From contig DASUMP010000202.1 in the NCBI GenBank assembly GCA_036277635.1, forward strand, positions 1-12,881: a stretch of DNA of 12,881 nucleotides, read 5' to 3'. Each line of letters starts with the position of its first letter. Positions within the stretch are counted from its first letter, which is position 1. The position numbers were made by a program, and so were the translations under genes. The stretch comes from DASUMP01 sp036277635 (lineage in GTDB: Bacteria; Actinomycetota; Acidimicrobiia; IMCC26256; PALSA-610). Below, in pieces: positions 7,601 through 12,881 of this stretch. The notes under the pieces are model-generated. The model was not told the DNA's origin. It made no database searches and saw nothing but the letters and a program-made list of their open reading frames with translations.

Positions 7601-10600
7601 GTCCCCGACGCGACCGACGCGCCGTTGCTGCTCACCGTCGATCCGCCCACCGACCCGAGCGACGAGGCGGGGTCCGCGACGCACGTGTCCCCGGCGACGC
7701 TGTACCTCCAGTACGTCGACAGCGCGACCGACGTCGACCTGTTCGACTACACGCCGAGCATCGGCGGTCACGTCTCGGTCCGGCTGAGCCACCTGGCCGG
7801 CGACGCCGACCTCGTGCTGTACGGACCGCCGATCGACACCGCTGCGAACGGCCCGAGCCCGCGCGCGACCAGAGACGCGGCCCCGCAGGTCCCACCGCTC
7901 GAGGACACGGGCACCGCGGCATCCAACGCGGTCGCTCCGGCGAGTCCGGAGCTCGGCGACGACGTCCCCAAGGTGCCCGGCCAAACCGTGCTGCACCGCT
8001 CGACGAACACGGCGGGCGGCGGCGAAGCCGCGTCCGCACCGGGGGCCAACCTGATCCAGGTGTCCGCCTACGACGGACTCACGAGCAGCCTGCCGTACGT
8101 GCTCCGCGTCCGCGACAATGCGCCACCGCCCACGACGGCGTGCGCGCCGTACGCGCGAAGCGGCGGCGTCGCCGGCACCTTGGACCTGCAGGGCGTGCCG
8201 GCCAGCGTGCAGACGCTCATCCTCGTCAACCAGCAGCGGCTCGGCGACACGTTCGGCACGGCCGCCGTCGGAGGGCTGCTCGCAAACCTCGACGACCTCG
8301 CCGCGCACGCGGCGGTCCAGGGCGCGGTGCTCGCGGTCGACGGCGACCCGGCGGTGGCGGGTGCGTACGCGGCGTGGAACGCGGACCAGTGCGATCCCGC
8401 GCTCGCGAACGCGGTGGTGAACGAGATCGGCGCGCTGGTCGATCGGGTGCGCCTCGGCGATGCCGGCGCCGGGATCGCTCCGCACCCGAACCTGCAGCAC
8501 GTGGTGCTCGTCGGTGCGGACGACATGATCCCCATGGCGCGCCTCGACGACACGACCCGGTCGGGGAACGAGCGCGAGTACGCGACTGCGTTCGCGAGCG
8601 ACACCCCGTACCACCAGGCGTTCCTCTCGGAGTTCACGCTCTCGGACGATCCGTACGGCGATCTCGACCCGATCCCGTGGATGAACCGGCGGCTCTACGT
8701 CCCCGACCTCGGCGTCGGTCGGCTGGTCGAGACGCCGTCCGACATCGCGACGGTGATCGACGAGTTCCTCACCAACGACGGCAGACTCGACACCGCGGCC
8801 GCGTACGTGTCGGGCTACGACTTCATGGCCAACGGCGCGAGCGAGGTCAGCAGCCGGCTCGCACAGTCACTCACGAGTGCGGGTGGGAGCGCGCCGAACG
8901 TCACGACCAGGATCAACGACACGTGGACGACCGCGCAGCTGCTGTCCGACCTCGCCGGAGCCGACCCGGACGTCGCAGGCGTGTACGCGCACTTCGACCA
9001 CACGTTCGGCGTGTCAGCCGCCGCGAACAGCGGTGGGTCGGCGGACGCCTTCACGAGTGCCGGACTCGCCGCGACGCTCCCGGTCGGCAGTCGGCTCATG
9101 TTCTCGATGGGGTGCCACTCCGGACTCTCGGTGTCGGACGCGATCGTGACCGGTCCCGACAACGAGGACCACGCGCAGGCGCTCGCTCGGCGCGGCGCCG
9201 TGTACCTCGCGGTGACCGGCTACGGGTTCGGCGACCAGGTGACCGTCGGCCTGCACGAACGGCTGATGGTGCTCTTCGCCGACGAGCTCGACGGCGCCGT
9301 CCCCCTCGGTCAGGCGGTCGTCAACGCGAAGCAGCGGTACTTCGCGACGCAGGGCCTCTACGGCGCGTACGACGAGAAGGTCCTCGCGAGCACCGTGCTC
9401 TACGGCCTGCCGATGTACCGGGTGGGTGACGAAACCGTGACTCGCGCGACGCCGACGAACGTGACGCCGACCGGCATCGGCGGTGGGCTCTCCACTGCAC
9501 CGTTCTCCGTCGACCCGACGTTCACCGCGCGCAGCGGTGACCTCGGTGACTGGTACGAGGTCGACGCCGGCGGTGGCGCCACGGAGCCGCCGCTCGCGCT
9601 CGCCGGTCGCCCCGTGCAGCCCCGCACCGATCTCGACGTGACCGCCGGGTCGACGGCGCTGCTCCCCGCTCACGGCGCGCTCGTGACCGCGCTCACCGTG
9701 GGCAACGAGATCGCCGGCTTCGACGGCGCATTCACGCGAGCCACGATCGATCTCGGAGCGAACGAACCGGAGGTGCCGGCCGGCGACCTCGGCTTCCCGA
9801 GCCGGCTCACCTCGCTCGTCACCTACAGCGATGCGCAGCACGGGTTGCCATCGGGGACCGGCCCGCGCCTGCGCCAGCGACTCGTCGTCGTGCCCGGGCA
9901 GTACTTCGGCGACGGCGTGGACGACGACGACGGGATCGGCCGCCAGCGGCTCTACTCGCACGTCTCGGGCCTCGTCTACCACTCGTCGAGCACCGACTAC
10001 GACGCGCCGCAGCTCGTCGGTGCGAGGGGCACGGTGGTCCCCGGATCACCCACGGTCGCGTCGTTCACGGTCGACGCGTCCGACGCGTCCGGGATCCACC
10101 GGGTCCTCGCGCTCTACGACGACGGCACCGGCTGGCAGGACGTCGATCTGGGCGAGACGGCGCCGGGTCGCTTCTCCGCCGTCGTGAACGTCCCGAACGG
10201 CACCACGGCCGTCGAGTTCATGGTGCAGGCCGTCGACGGCGCCGGCAACGTCGCCGCGAGCTCGAACAAGGGCGAGTTCTTCACCGCCGTCGAGGTCGAC
10301 GACGACATCGACCCGGTCGCGAGCATCGCCGCGCCGACCGATGGCGCGACGTTCGTGCAGGACGAGGTCGTGCTGGCCGACTACGCGTGCCAGGACGAGC
10401 CCGGAGGGTCCGGCATCGCGAGCTGCGTCGGCGACGTCGCGCACGGCGCGCCGATCGACACCGCCACCACAGGACCGCACACGTTCACGGTCACGGCCAC
10501 CGACGCCGCCGGCAACGTGGGGACTGCTCAGGTGTCGTACGCCGTGGTGGCCGGGCCGAGCGGCCCGACGGTTTCGATCGGCGACGCGACGATCGTCGAA

Positions 10601-11329
10601 GGCGACGACAAGCAGCGCACGCTCTCGTTCCCCGTGACGTTGTCCGAGCCGCAGACCTCCGAGGTCACGGTCGAGTACACGATCACCGGCGACAGCGCGA
10701 CAGGCGCGAACAAGCTCCTGCCCGGCGTCGACGTGAACGACAAGGGCGGAGTCGCGAGGACGCTGCGGTTCCGGCCGCTCGCGTCCACCGGCCAGACCCC
10801 GACCACGAAGTTCGCCACCGCGATCGTCTACGTCGACGGGGAGGACGAGGGAACCGAGACCTTCTCGGTGACGCTCTCGAACCCGACGGGAGGTGTGGAG
10901 ATCGGGGACGGAGCAGCAGTCGGCACGATCCTCGACGACGACAGCACCGAGCAGGGAGTCGAGATCGCGATCGGGGACGCGACCGTGCACGAAGGCGCCG
11001 ACGGGGCACGAAAGGTCCAGCTCCGTGTCGTGCTCGACGAGCGTGCGACGAGCGACGTGACCGTGACCGTCTCGGTGGTCGGCGGCGACGCAGCCCACGC
11101 GAAGCTCGCCGGCCCCGGCATCGACTACAAGACGACCCCGACGCGGACGCTGCGGTTCCCACGGTCGTTGTCGACCGGCTTCACTCCGGTGATCAAGACC
11201 GTGGTGTTCACGGTGTTCCCCGACGCCGACGGCGAGGTCGATGAGACGATCGTCGTGGAGCTCCAGAACGCAACCGGTGCGACCATCACGCGCGCCGTGG
11301 GAACGGTGACGATCGTCGACGACGACTGA
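4622..11329 (+). CDS. Giant secreted modular protein with beta-propeller, gingipain/caspase-like protease core and Calx-beta domains
   Basis: A 2235-residue exported protein. Residues 1-39 are a signal peptide (MGWVGVRRG, hydrophobic core, then APPAAAAPA). Residues about 65-511 are PD40-like propeller blades with the recurring pattern DGRYVAF...D-V-YVRD. Four EF-hand-like calcium loops follow blades (158-167, 248-257, 319-328, 397-406). Residues 557-604 are a hexapeptide tract (APSGLR). Residues about 605-890 are a Leu-rich region of unknown fold with four Cys (693, 706, 807, 814). About 892-1000 is Ig-like, and about 1009-1165 is PPC-like with an inserted low-complexity linker. About 1180-1603 resembles clan CD cysteine peptidases of the gingipain (C25) type: the strand VAGVYAHFDH, with candidate catalytic H1460 (or H1457), then LMFSMGC with C1498, 38 residues later. 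Ig-like domains follow (about 1793-1978), then two Calx-beta domains (about 1981-2107 and 2113-2235) ending at VTIVDDD. No LPXTG motif or C-terminal membrane helix is seen, so it is probably released or bound non-covalently. Proteolytic activity is inferred from motifs only. Confidence 0.93.
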   Translation: MGWVGVRRGIATFLAGALTSALVVAQGVVTAPPAAAAPAVLSTQRVNVGPAGEQLTDPFAMTSGSISDDGRFVTFGTGTALVPADTNTNVDIYVRDLVNQTTALASAATNGSVVMLAGRNAYDTVISGDGRYVAFVHEGALVAGDVNNHLDVYVRDRDTDGDGIFDESGAVATTIMSRAAQPGGAVDMNTGRNAGAGAQSGSVNRRHGLDISADGRYVAFISAANDLVPGDTNNPGVQQFDVFVRDRDTDGDGLYDEPGAQKTLRVNVSPTGAESNASSTATGVFVSDDGRFVAFDSTATNLDPDDTGTARSVYVHDRDKDDDGIYDEAGPGEIDTQLQTISVIDFTDMNADLTGAGGSQHFSMSPSGRYIAFGTAATSINPFNPAGDRWIYVYDRDADGNGVMDERFSGAIYFVTAGANARHPLVTDAAVAYVAENWHAGGGAAVIAQIFPPIGGSLAVTFASDGGSGGTGNAEEMPLLATEAPRVLYRASMPTLVDGDTNGQSDLFVTEFGEQPANVEVTLSADTTSTPPGATAVPINDIPTETIRDLGLDVASAPSGLRAPSGLRAPSGLRAPSGLRAPLAEFAPSGLRAPSGLRAPLSLIEVDVPGGWRSLLVDTPYEGLPVQSVTFEQVLQLYVGVPVSLPGGHPLRSLTMGDIDFAASALVNMSPAALQLGATPVQALEFAGGQSWCARLDTLTSGAHTCASFGVTSVTTLVELDLTSSAAVVLDDHPSLRRPPIVPNLADLRAASAPVLDARLDELGLGVTRLGEIGLPAAVAASSALGAVELDDVAAGRGGTLDGLVECSLSGFSCAAPTTLAQASAAGALSPSARLAMLGAGTGAVDLDDIATAIPASIEVNDVITGYLEKVDFPWEKLDLITSGVQEYAPSAPVVQITAGVSFPASTGFVRGTVEVSLPAGWRYERDSAELHLAGGASIGAIDPVVTYSSSSTQLAFTVPDVDAASAYEIVFGTLPGLELGTHAATATASFGGVPDATDAPLLLTVDPPTDPSDEAGSATHVSPATLYLQYVDSATDVDLFDYTPSIGGHVSVRLSHLAGDADLVLYGPPIDTAANGPSPRATRDAAPQVPPLEDTGTAASNAVAPASPELGDDVPKVPGQTVLHRSTNTAGGGEAASAPGANLIQVSAYDGLTSSLPYVLRVRDNAPPPTTACAPYARSGGVAGTLDLQGVPASVQTLILVNQQRLGDTFGTAAVGGLLANLDDLAAHAAVQGAVLAVDGDPAVAGAYAAWNADQCDPALANAVVNEIGALVDRVRLGDAGAGIAPHPNLQHVVLVGADDMIPMARLDDTTRSGNEREYATAFASDTPYHQAFLSEFTLSDDPYGDLDPIPWMNRRLYVPDLGVGRLVETPSDIATVIDEFLTNDGRLDTAAAYVSGYDFMANGASEVSSRLAQSLTSAGGSAPNVTTRINDTWTTAQLLSDLAGADPDVAGVYAHFDHTFGVSAAANSGGSADAFTSAGLAATLPVGSRLMFSMGCHSGLSVSDAIVTGPDNEDHAQALARRGAVYLAVTGYGFGDQVTVGLHERLMVLFADELDGAVPLGQAVVNAKQRYFATQGLYGAYDEKVLASTVLYGLPMYRVGDETVTRATPTNVTPTGIGGGLSTAPFSVDPTFTARSGDLGDWYEVDAGGGATEPPLALAGRPVQPRTDLDVTAGSTALLPAHGALVTALTVGNEIAGFDGAFTRATIDLGANEPEVPAGDLGFPSRLTSLVTYSDAQHGLPSGTGPRLRQRLVVVPGQYFGDGVDDDDGIGRQRLYSHVSGLVYHSSSTDYDAPQLVGARGTVVPGSPTVASFTVDASDASGIHRVLALYDDGTGWQDVDLGETAPGRFSAVVNVPNGTTAVEFMVQAVDGAGNVAASSNKGEFFTAVEVDDDIDPVASIAAPTDGATFVQDEVVLADYACQDEPGGSGIASCVGDVAHGAPIDTATTGPHTFTVTATDAAGNVGTAQVSYAVVAGPSGPTVSIGDATIVEGDDKQRTLSFPVTLSEPQTSEVTVEYTITGDSATGANKLLPGVDVNDKGGVARTLRFRPLASTGQTPTTKFATAIVYVDGEDEGTETFSVTLSNPTGGVEIGDGAAVGTILDDDSTEQGVEIAIGDATVHEGADGARKVQLRVVLDERATSDVTVTVSVVGGDAAHAKLAGPGIDYKTTPTRTLRFPRSLSTGFTPVIKTVVFTVFPDADGEVDETIVVELQNATGATITRAVGTVTIVDDD
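6290..6433 (+). repeat. In-frame hexapeptide (18-bp) repeat tract coding APSGLR units
   Basis: The giant secreted protein contains eight consecutive 6-residue units: APSGLR four times, a divergent APLAEF, APSGLR twice, and a degenerate APLSLI. At DNA level each unit is 18 bp, starting gcgccgtcgggg. Copies differ almost only at synonymous positions (ggg/ggc/gga for Gly, ttg/ctg for Leu, cgt/cgg/cgc for Arg, ccg/cca for Pro). This suggests the peptide sequence is conserved while the DNA has drifted. It sits exactly between the propeller and the Leu-rich region, so it may be a linker or the start of a regular solenoid. Confidence 0.95.
8158..9430 (+). other. Caspase/gingipain-like (clan CD) domain within the giant secreted protein
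   Basis: Residues about 1180-1603 alternate hydrophobic strands and helices as in the gingipain catalytic domain: QTLILVNQQRL, then GAVLAVDG, then HVVLVGADDMIPMARL, then AAAYVSGYDF, then DVAGVYAHFDH, then SRLMFSMGC, then GAVYLAVTGYGFGD, and a closing STVLYGLPMYRVGD. In clan CD enzymes the catalytic His ends one strand and the Cys ends the next. Here H1457 or H1460 and C1498 occupy those places. The usual HG dipeptide after the His is absent (HT instead), so the family is divergent and activity is not proven. Confidence 0.65.
10563..11326 (+). other. Two C-terminal Calx-beta domains of the giant secreted protein
   Basis: Two copies of the Calx-beta pattern are visible. Each starts with a strand plus acidic motif (VSIGDATIVEGDD and IAIGDATVHEGAD), contains an R-T-L-R-F-P/R strand, and ends with G-T-I/V-x-I/L-D-D-D. 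These domains bind calcium at the acidic turns in characterised proteins and occur in adhesins and cell-surface proteins. As the last 250 residues, they may serve for adhesion or for keeping the protein stable outside the cell. Confidence 0.85.
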
Positions 11330-11359
11330 CCGCCGCCCGGGCCCACACGCCTCGCCGTT

Positions 11360-11389
11360 GGTGCGATCCGCGCCGCTGAGGCGCGCACC
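11360..11389. terminator. Hairpin between convergent genes, possible terminator
   Basis: GGTGCG (11360-11365) pairs with CGCACC (11384-11389), and inside it CGCC (11371-11374) pairs with GGCG (11380-11383) around a short loop, with a 5-base bulge on one side. It lies between the end of the giant protein gene and the 3' end of the convergent tRNA-Leu, where a bidirectional terminator would be expected. No T-run follows on either strand, so the call is tentative. Confidence 0.35.
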
Positions 11390-11417
11390 ATGACATCAGC
11401 GGTCGGTGGGCTGCGGG

Positions 11418-11499
11418 TGCGAGCGGGGAGACTCGAACTCCCACCCCCGAGGGGACCGGGACCTAAACCCGGCGCGTCTGCCAGTTCCGCCACGCTCGC
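11418..11499 (-). tRNA. tRNA-Leu, anticodon UAG
   Basis: On the minus strand the sequence folds as a class II tRNA. It has a 7-bp acceptor stem GCGAGCG/CGCTCGC with discriminator A at 11418, a Leu-type D arm (GCGGAACTGGCAGACGCG), an anticodon stem CCGGG/CCCGG with loop TTTAGGT (anticodon TAG), a long variable arm (CCC TC GGG core), and a T arm GGGAG-TTCGAGT-CTCCC. The 3' CCA is not encoded (CCC follows), so it would be added after transcription, as is common in actinobacteria. A TANNNT-like TACCGT on the minus strand (11509-11514) could be its -10 box, but no convincing -35 is present. Confidence 0.97.
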
Positions 11500-11540
11500 T
11501 CGGCGACGACGGTATCGCCGGCGGGGACACTCACTCCGTC

Positions 11541-11583
11541 CATTGAAGATCGAGCCCGACATATCGAGGAGATCGCTTCAATG
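11541..11583. promoter_or_regulatory. 8-bp inverted repeat with internal direct repeats, possible operator
   Basis: CATTGAAG (11541-11548) and CTTCAATG (11576-11583) are perfect inverted repeats separated by 27 bases. Inside, ATCGAG occurs twice (11549-11554 and 11563-11568), 14 bases apart. This patch is clearly less GC-rich than its surroundings. It lies between the divergent tRNA-Leu and the sulfatase-like gene, and overlaps the region where the upstream promoter part of the latter should be. It may be a regulator binding site or a weak cruciform. Confidence 0.35.
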
Positions 11584-11610
11584 AATGTGGTGGGGGGAGC
11601 GGGTTAGCGT
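11582..11610 (+). promoter_or_regulatory. Candidate promoter for the sulfatase-like gene
   Basis: TAGCGT (11605-11610) fits the TANNNT -10 pattern, and a weak -35 candidate TGAATG (11582-11587) lies 17 bases upstream, overlapping the right arm of the inverted repeat. Transcription would begin near 11617 and give a leader of about 30 bases that contains the ribosome binding site. Confidence 0.3.
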
Positions 11611-11634
11611 GCGCGGCGTCGCGTCGGGGGACGC

Positions 11635-11643
11635 GGGGGAGGG
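11635..11643 (+). promoter_or_regulatory. Ribosome binding site for the sulfatase-like gene
   Basis: GGGGGAGGG, with the core GGAGG at 11638-11642, lies four bases before the ATG at 11647. It is the best Shine-Dalgarno match in the window and selects this ATG as the start, although an immediately following GTG codon is also possible. Confidence 0.75.
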
Positions 11644-11646
11644 CGC

Positions 11647-12881
11647 ATGGTGTCGGCCGGGGGCGGCGAAGCTGGACGCGCGCGCACCGAGCTGCGCTGC
11701 TTCGCCGAGCTGGCCGGCGCGTGCGGGCTCGCGGTGGCGGTACCCGTCCTCGACGTGTTCGGCAAGAGCCCCGAGACGTTCGTGTTCGAGGGGCTCGGCC
11801 GGTGGCAGGTCGTCGCGTTCGGGATCCTCGTCGCGCTGGTGCCACCGGTCGTGCTGTGGGGCGTCGGGCTGCTCGCGGGGCTGGCCGGCGCGGGAGTGCG
11901 GCGCGTCGTGCACACGGTCATGCTCGCGCTGCTCGGTGTGGCGTTCCTCGACAAGGTGCTGCGCGACGCCACGCCACTGATCGACGCGCCGCTGCTCGCC
12001 GTCTCCATCGTGATCGCAGCGCTCGCCGGTGTCGCGTACTGGCGGTGGGAGGCGATCCGCGTCTTCGTGCTCTTCACCGTCTTCACGCCGTTGCTGGCGC
12101 TCGGAGTGTTCCTGTTCTCGTCGCCCGTCTCCGCGCTCGTGCTGCCGTCACCGACGTTGCCGGCCGCGGCGTCGGGGATCGACGCGCCGGTGGTGTTCCT
12201 GCTCTTCGACGAGTTCCCCGTCGCGTCGCTGCTCGACGGCAATGGGCAGATCGACGGAATGCGGTACCCCGGGTTCGCGCGCCTGGCGCGCGAGACGACG
12301 TGGTATCGGAACGCGACGACGAACGCCGGCGTCACGACGCGCGCGATCCCGATGCTGTTCTCCGGTCGCTACGTCGACGACGGGATCGCGGCGGTCGCCC
12401 GCGAGCACCCCGACAACCTGTTCACGTGGCTGCGCGACTCGCACGACATGGCGTACGTGTCGGAGCTCGTGACCCGGCTGTGTCCCGCCGACATCTGTGA
12501 TCCGCCGCGCCGCGAGCACGCGGGGGCGATGCTCGACGACGCGTGGGAGCTGTTCACCGATCTCGCTGGTCCCGGTGAACCCCCGCCCGCAGACACGGCG
12601 CAGTTCGAGGAGCAGCAGCTCGCCGTCGACATCGACCACACGAGCACCGACGCCGAATCGTGGGACGGTCCGAAGAACGCACCGGGACGGTGGGTCGAGT
12701 TCGTCGACGGCTTCGCGGCCGAGCGCGACGCCGACCGGCGGGGGTTCCACTTCTTGCACCTCACGATGCCGCACCACCCGTACCGCTACTTCCCGGACGG
12801 CACGCAGTACGCGCTCGAGCACCGGGGTCAGCCCGGCCTCGGCTACGACCAGTGGCTCGCGCAGGGTCCGACCGACGTCGC
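11647..12881 (+). CDS. Membrane-anchored sulfatase-like hydrolase/transferase, N-terminal part (3' end outside window)
   Basis: The frame is open to the window end, giving 411 codons. The first 165 residues hold about four to five hydrophobic segments (near 19-36, 52-80, 88-104, 112-131 and 137-165). After them comes an extracytoplasmic domain of the sulfatase/alkaline phosphatase superfamily. The strand VVFLLFDEFP contains the probable metal ligand D188 (with E189), followed by YPGFARLARETTWYRNAT and then NAGVTTRAIPMLFSGR (226-241). T230 or T231 stands where sulfatases carry the Cys/Ser that becomes formylglycine, as in LTA-synthase-like and phosphoethanolamine-transferase-like enzymes, which use Thr. 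A later HFLHLTMPHHPYRYF (368-382) supplies candidate His ligands. The overall plan suggests an enzyme acting on cell-envelope polymers or lipids outside the membrane; the true substrate cannot be read from the sequence. It is divergent from the neighbouring tRNA-Leu. Confidence 0.85.
   Translation, partial: MVSAGGGEAGRARTELRCFAELAGACGLAVAVPVLDVFGKSPETFVFEGLGRWQVVAFGILVALVPPVVLWGVGLLAGLAGAGVRRVVHTVMLALLGVAFLDKVLRDATPLIDAPLLAVSIVIAALAGVAYWRWEAIRVFVLFTVFTPLLALGVFLFSSPVSALVLPSPTLPAAASGIDAPVVFLLFDEFPVASLLDGNGQIDGMRYPGFARLARETTWYRNATTNAGVTTRAIPMLFSGRYVDDGIAAVAREHPDNLFTWLRDSHDMAYVSELVTRLCPADICDPPRREHAGAMLDDAWELFTDLAGPGEPPPADTAQFEEQQLAVDIDHTSTDAESWDGPKNAPGRWVEFVDGFAAERDADRRGFHFLHLTMPHHPYRYFPDGTQYALEHRGQPGLGYDQWLAQGPTDV

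Noticed and set aside
11240..11329. Cell-wall sorting signal at the C-terminus of the giant secreted protein
   Set aside because: The protein ends directly after the second Calx-beta domain, with no LPXTG motif, hydrophobic segment or basic tail.
11418..11499. tRNA-Leu as an integration (att) site of a mobile element
   Set aside because: No integrase gene and no duplicated 3' tRNA fragment are visible in the window.
11581..11607. Short ATG frame before the sulfatase-like gene
   Set aside because: It codes only eight residues before a stop, has no RBS and overlaps the candidate promoter.

Overview
The window is GC-rich DNA (about 70% by eye, with nearly every codon ending in G or C). It looks like an actinobacterial chromosome, most likely an Acidimicrobiia-type lineage. 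Supporting signs are GTG starts, TANNNT -10 boxes (one placed exactly as in leaderless actinobacterial genes), a tRNA-Leu gene without an encoded CCA, large secreted proteins with 'APSGLR' repeats, and a membrane sulfatase-like protein. The lineage is an inference from style, not from a marker gene. I see no insertion sequence, phage gene, CRISPR array or replication origin.

Layout. (1) Positions 1-330, minus strand: the N-terminal 110 codons of a secreted protein with a clear signal peptide, cut by the window edge. (2) Positions 331-733: a divergent intergenic region holding a perfect 18-bp tandem duplication, a candidate promoter for the minus-strand gene, and a leaderless-type promoter for the next gene. 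(3) Positions 734-4549, plus strand: a 1271-residue cytosolic signalling protein with two class III nucleotide cyclase domains, an AAA/STAND-type ATPase and a TPR-rich C-terminus. This is the architecture of mammalian soluble adenylyl cyclase (sAC). The two cyclase halves are complementary: the first has the metal aspartates and the second has the catalytic Asn/Arg pair. (4) Positions 4622-11329, plus strand: a 2235-residue secreted modular protein. It has a signal peptide, a PD40-type beta-propeller with EF-hand-like calcium loops, a hexapeptide repeat tract, Ig-like and PPC-like domains, a gingipain/caspase-like (clan CD) cysteine protease core, further Ig-like domains and two C-terminal Calx-beta domains. 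(5) Positions 11418-11499, minus strand: tRNA-Leu(UAG), convergent with gene 4. (6) Positions 11647 to the window end, plus strand: the N-terminal 411 codons of a multi-pass membrane protein with an extracytoplasmic sulfatase/alkaline-phosphatase-superfamily domain.

How the genes fit together. Genes 3 and 4 are co-directional with a 72-bp gap, but gene 4 appears to have its own promoter and strong ribosome binding site, so an operon is possible but not required. Three of the four proteins act at or outside the membrane (two secreted, one membrane-anchored). The fourth is a large intracellular sensor-type cyclase/ATPase. A link in which the cyclase regulates the neighbouring secreted protease is only suggested by adjacency. 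The most interesting points are the sAC-like composite active site with altered base-recognition and bicarbonate-site residues, and the giant secreted protein that embeds a caspase-like core among calcium-dependent adhesive or structural modules.
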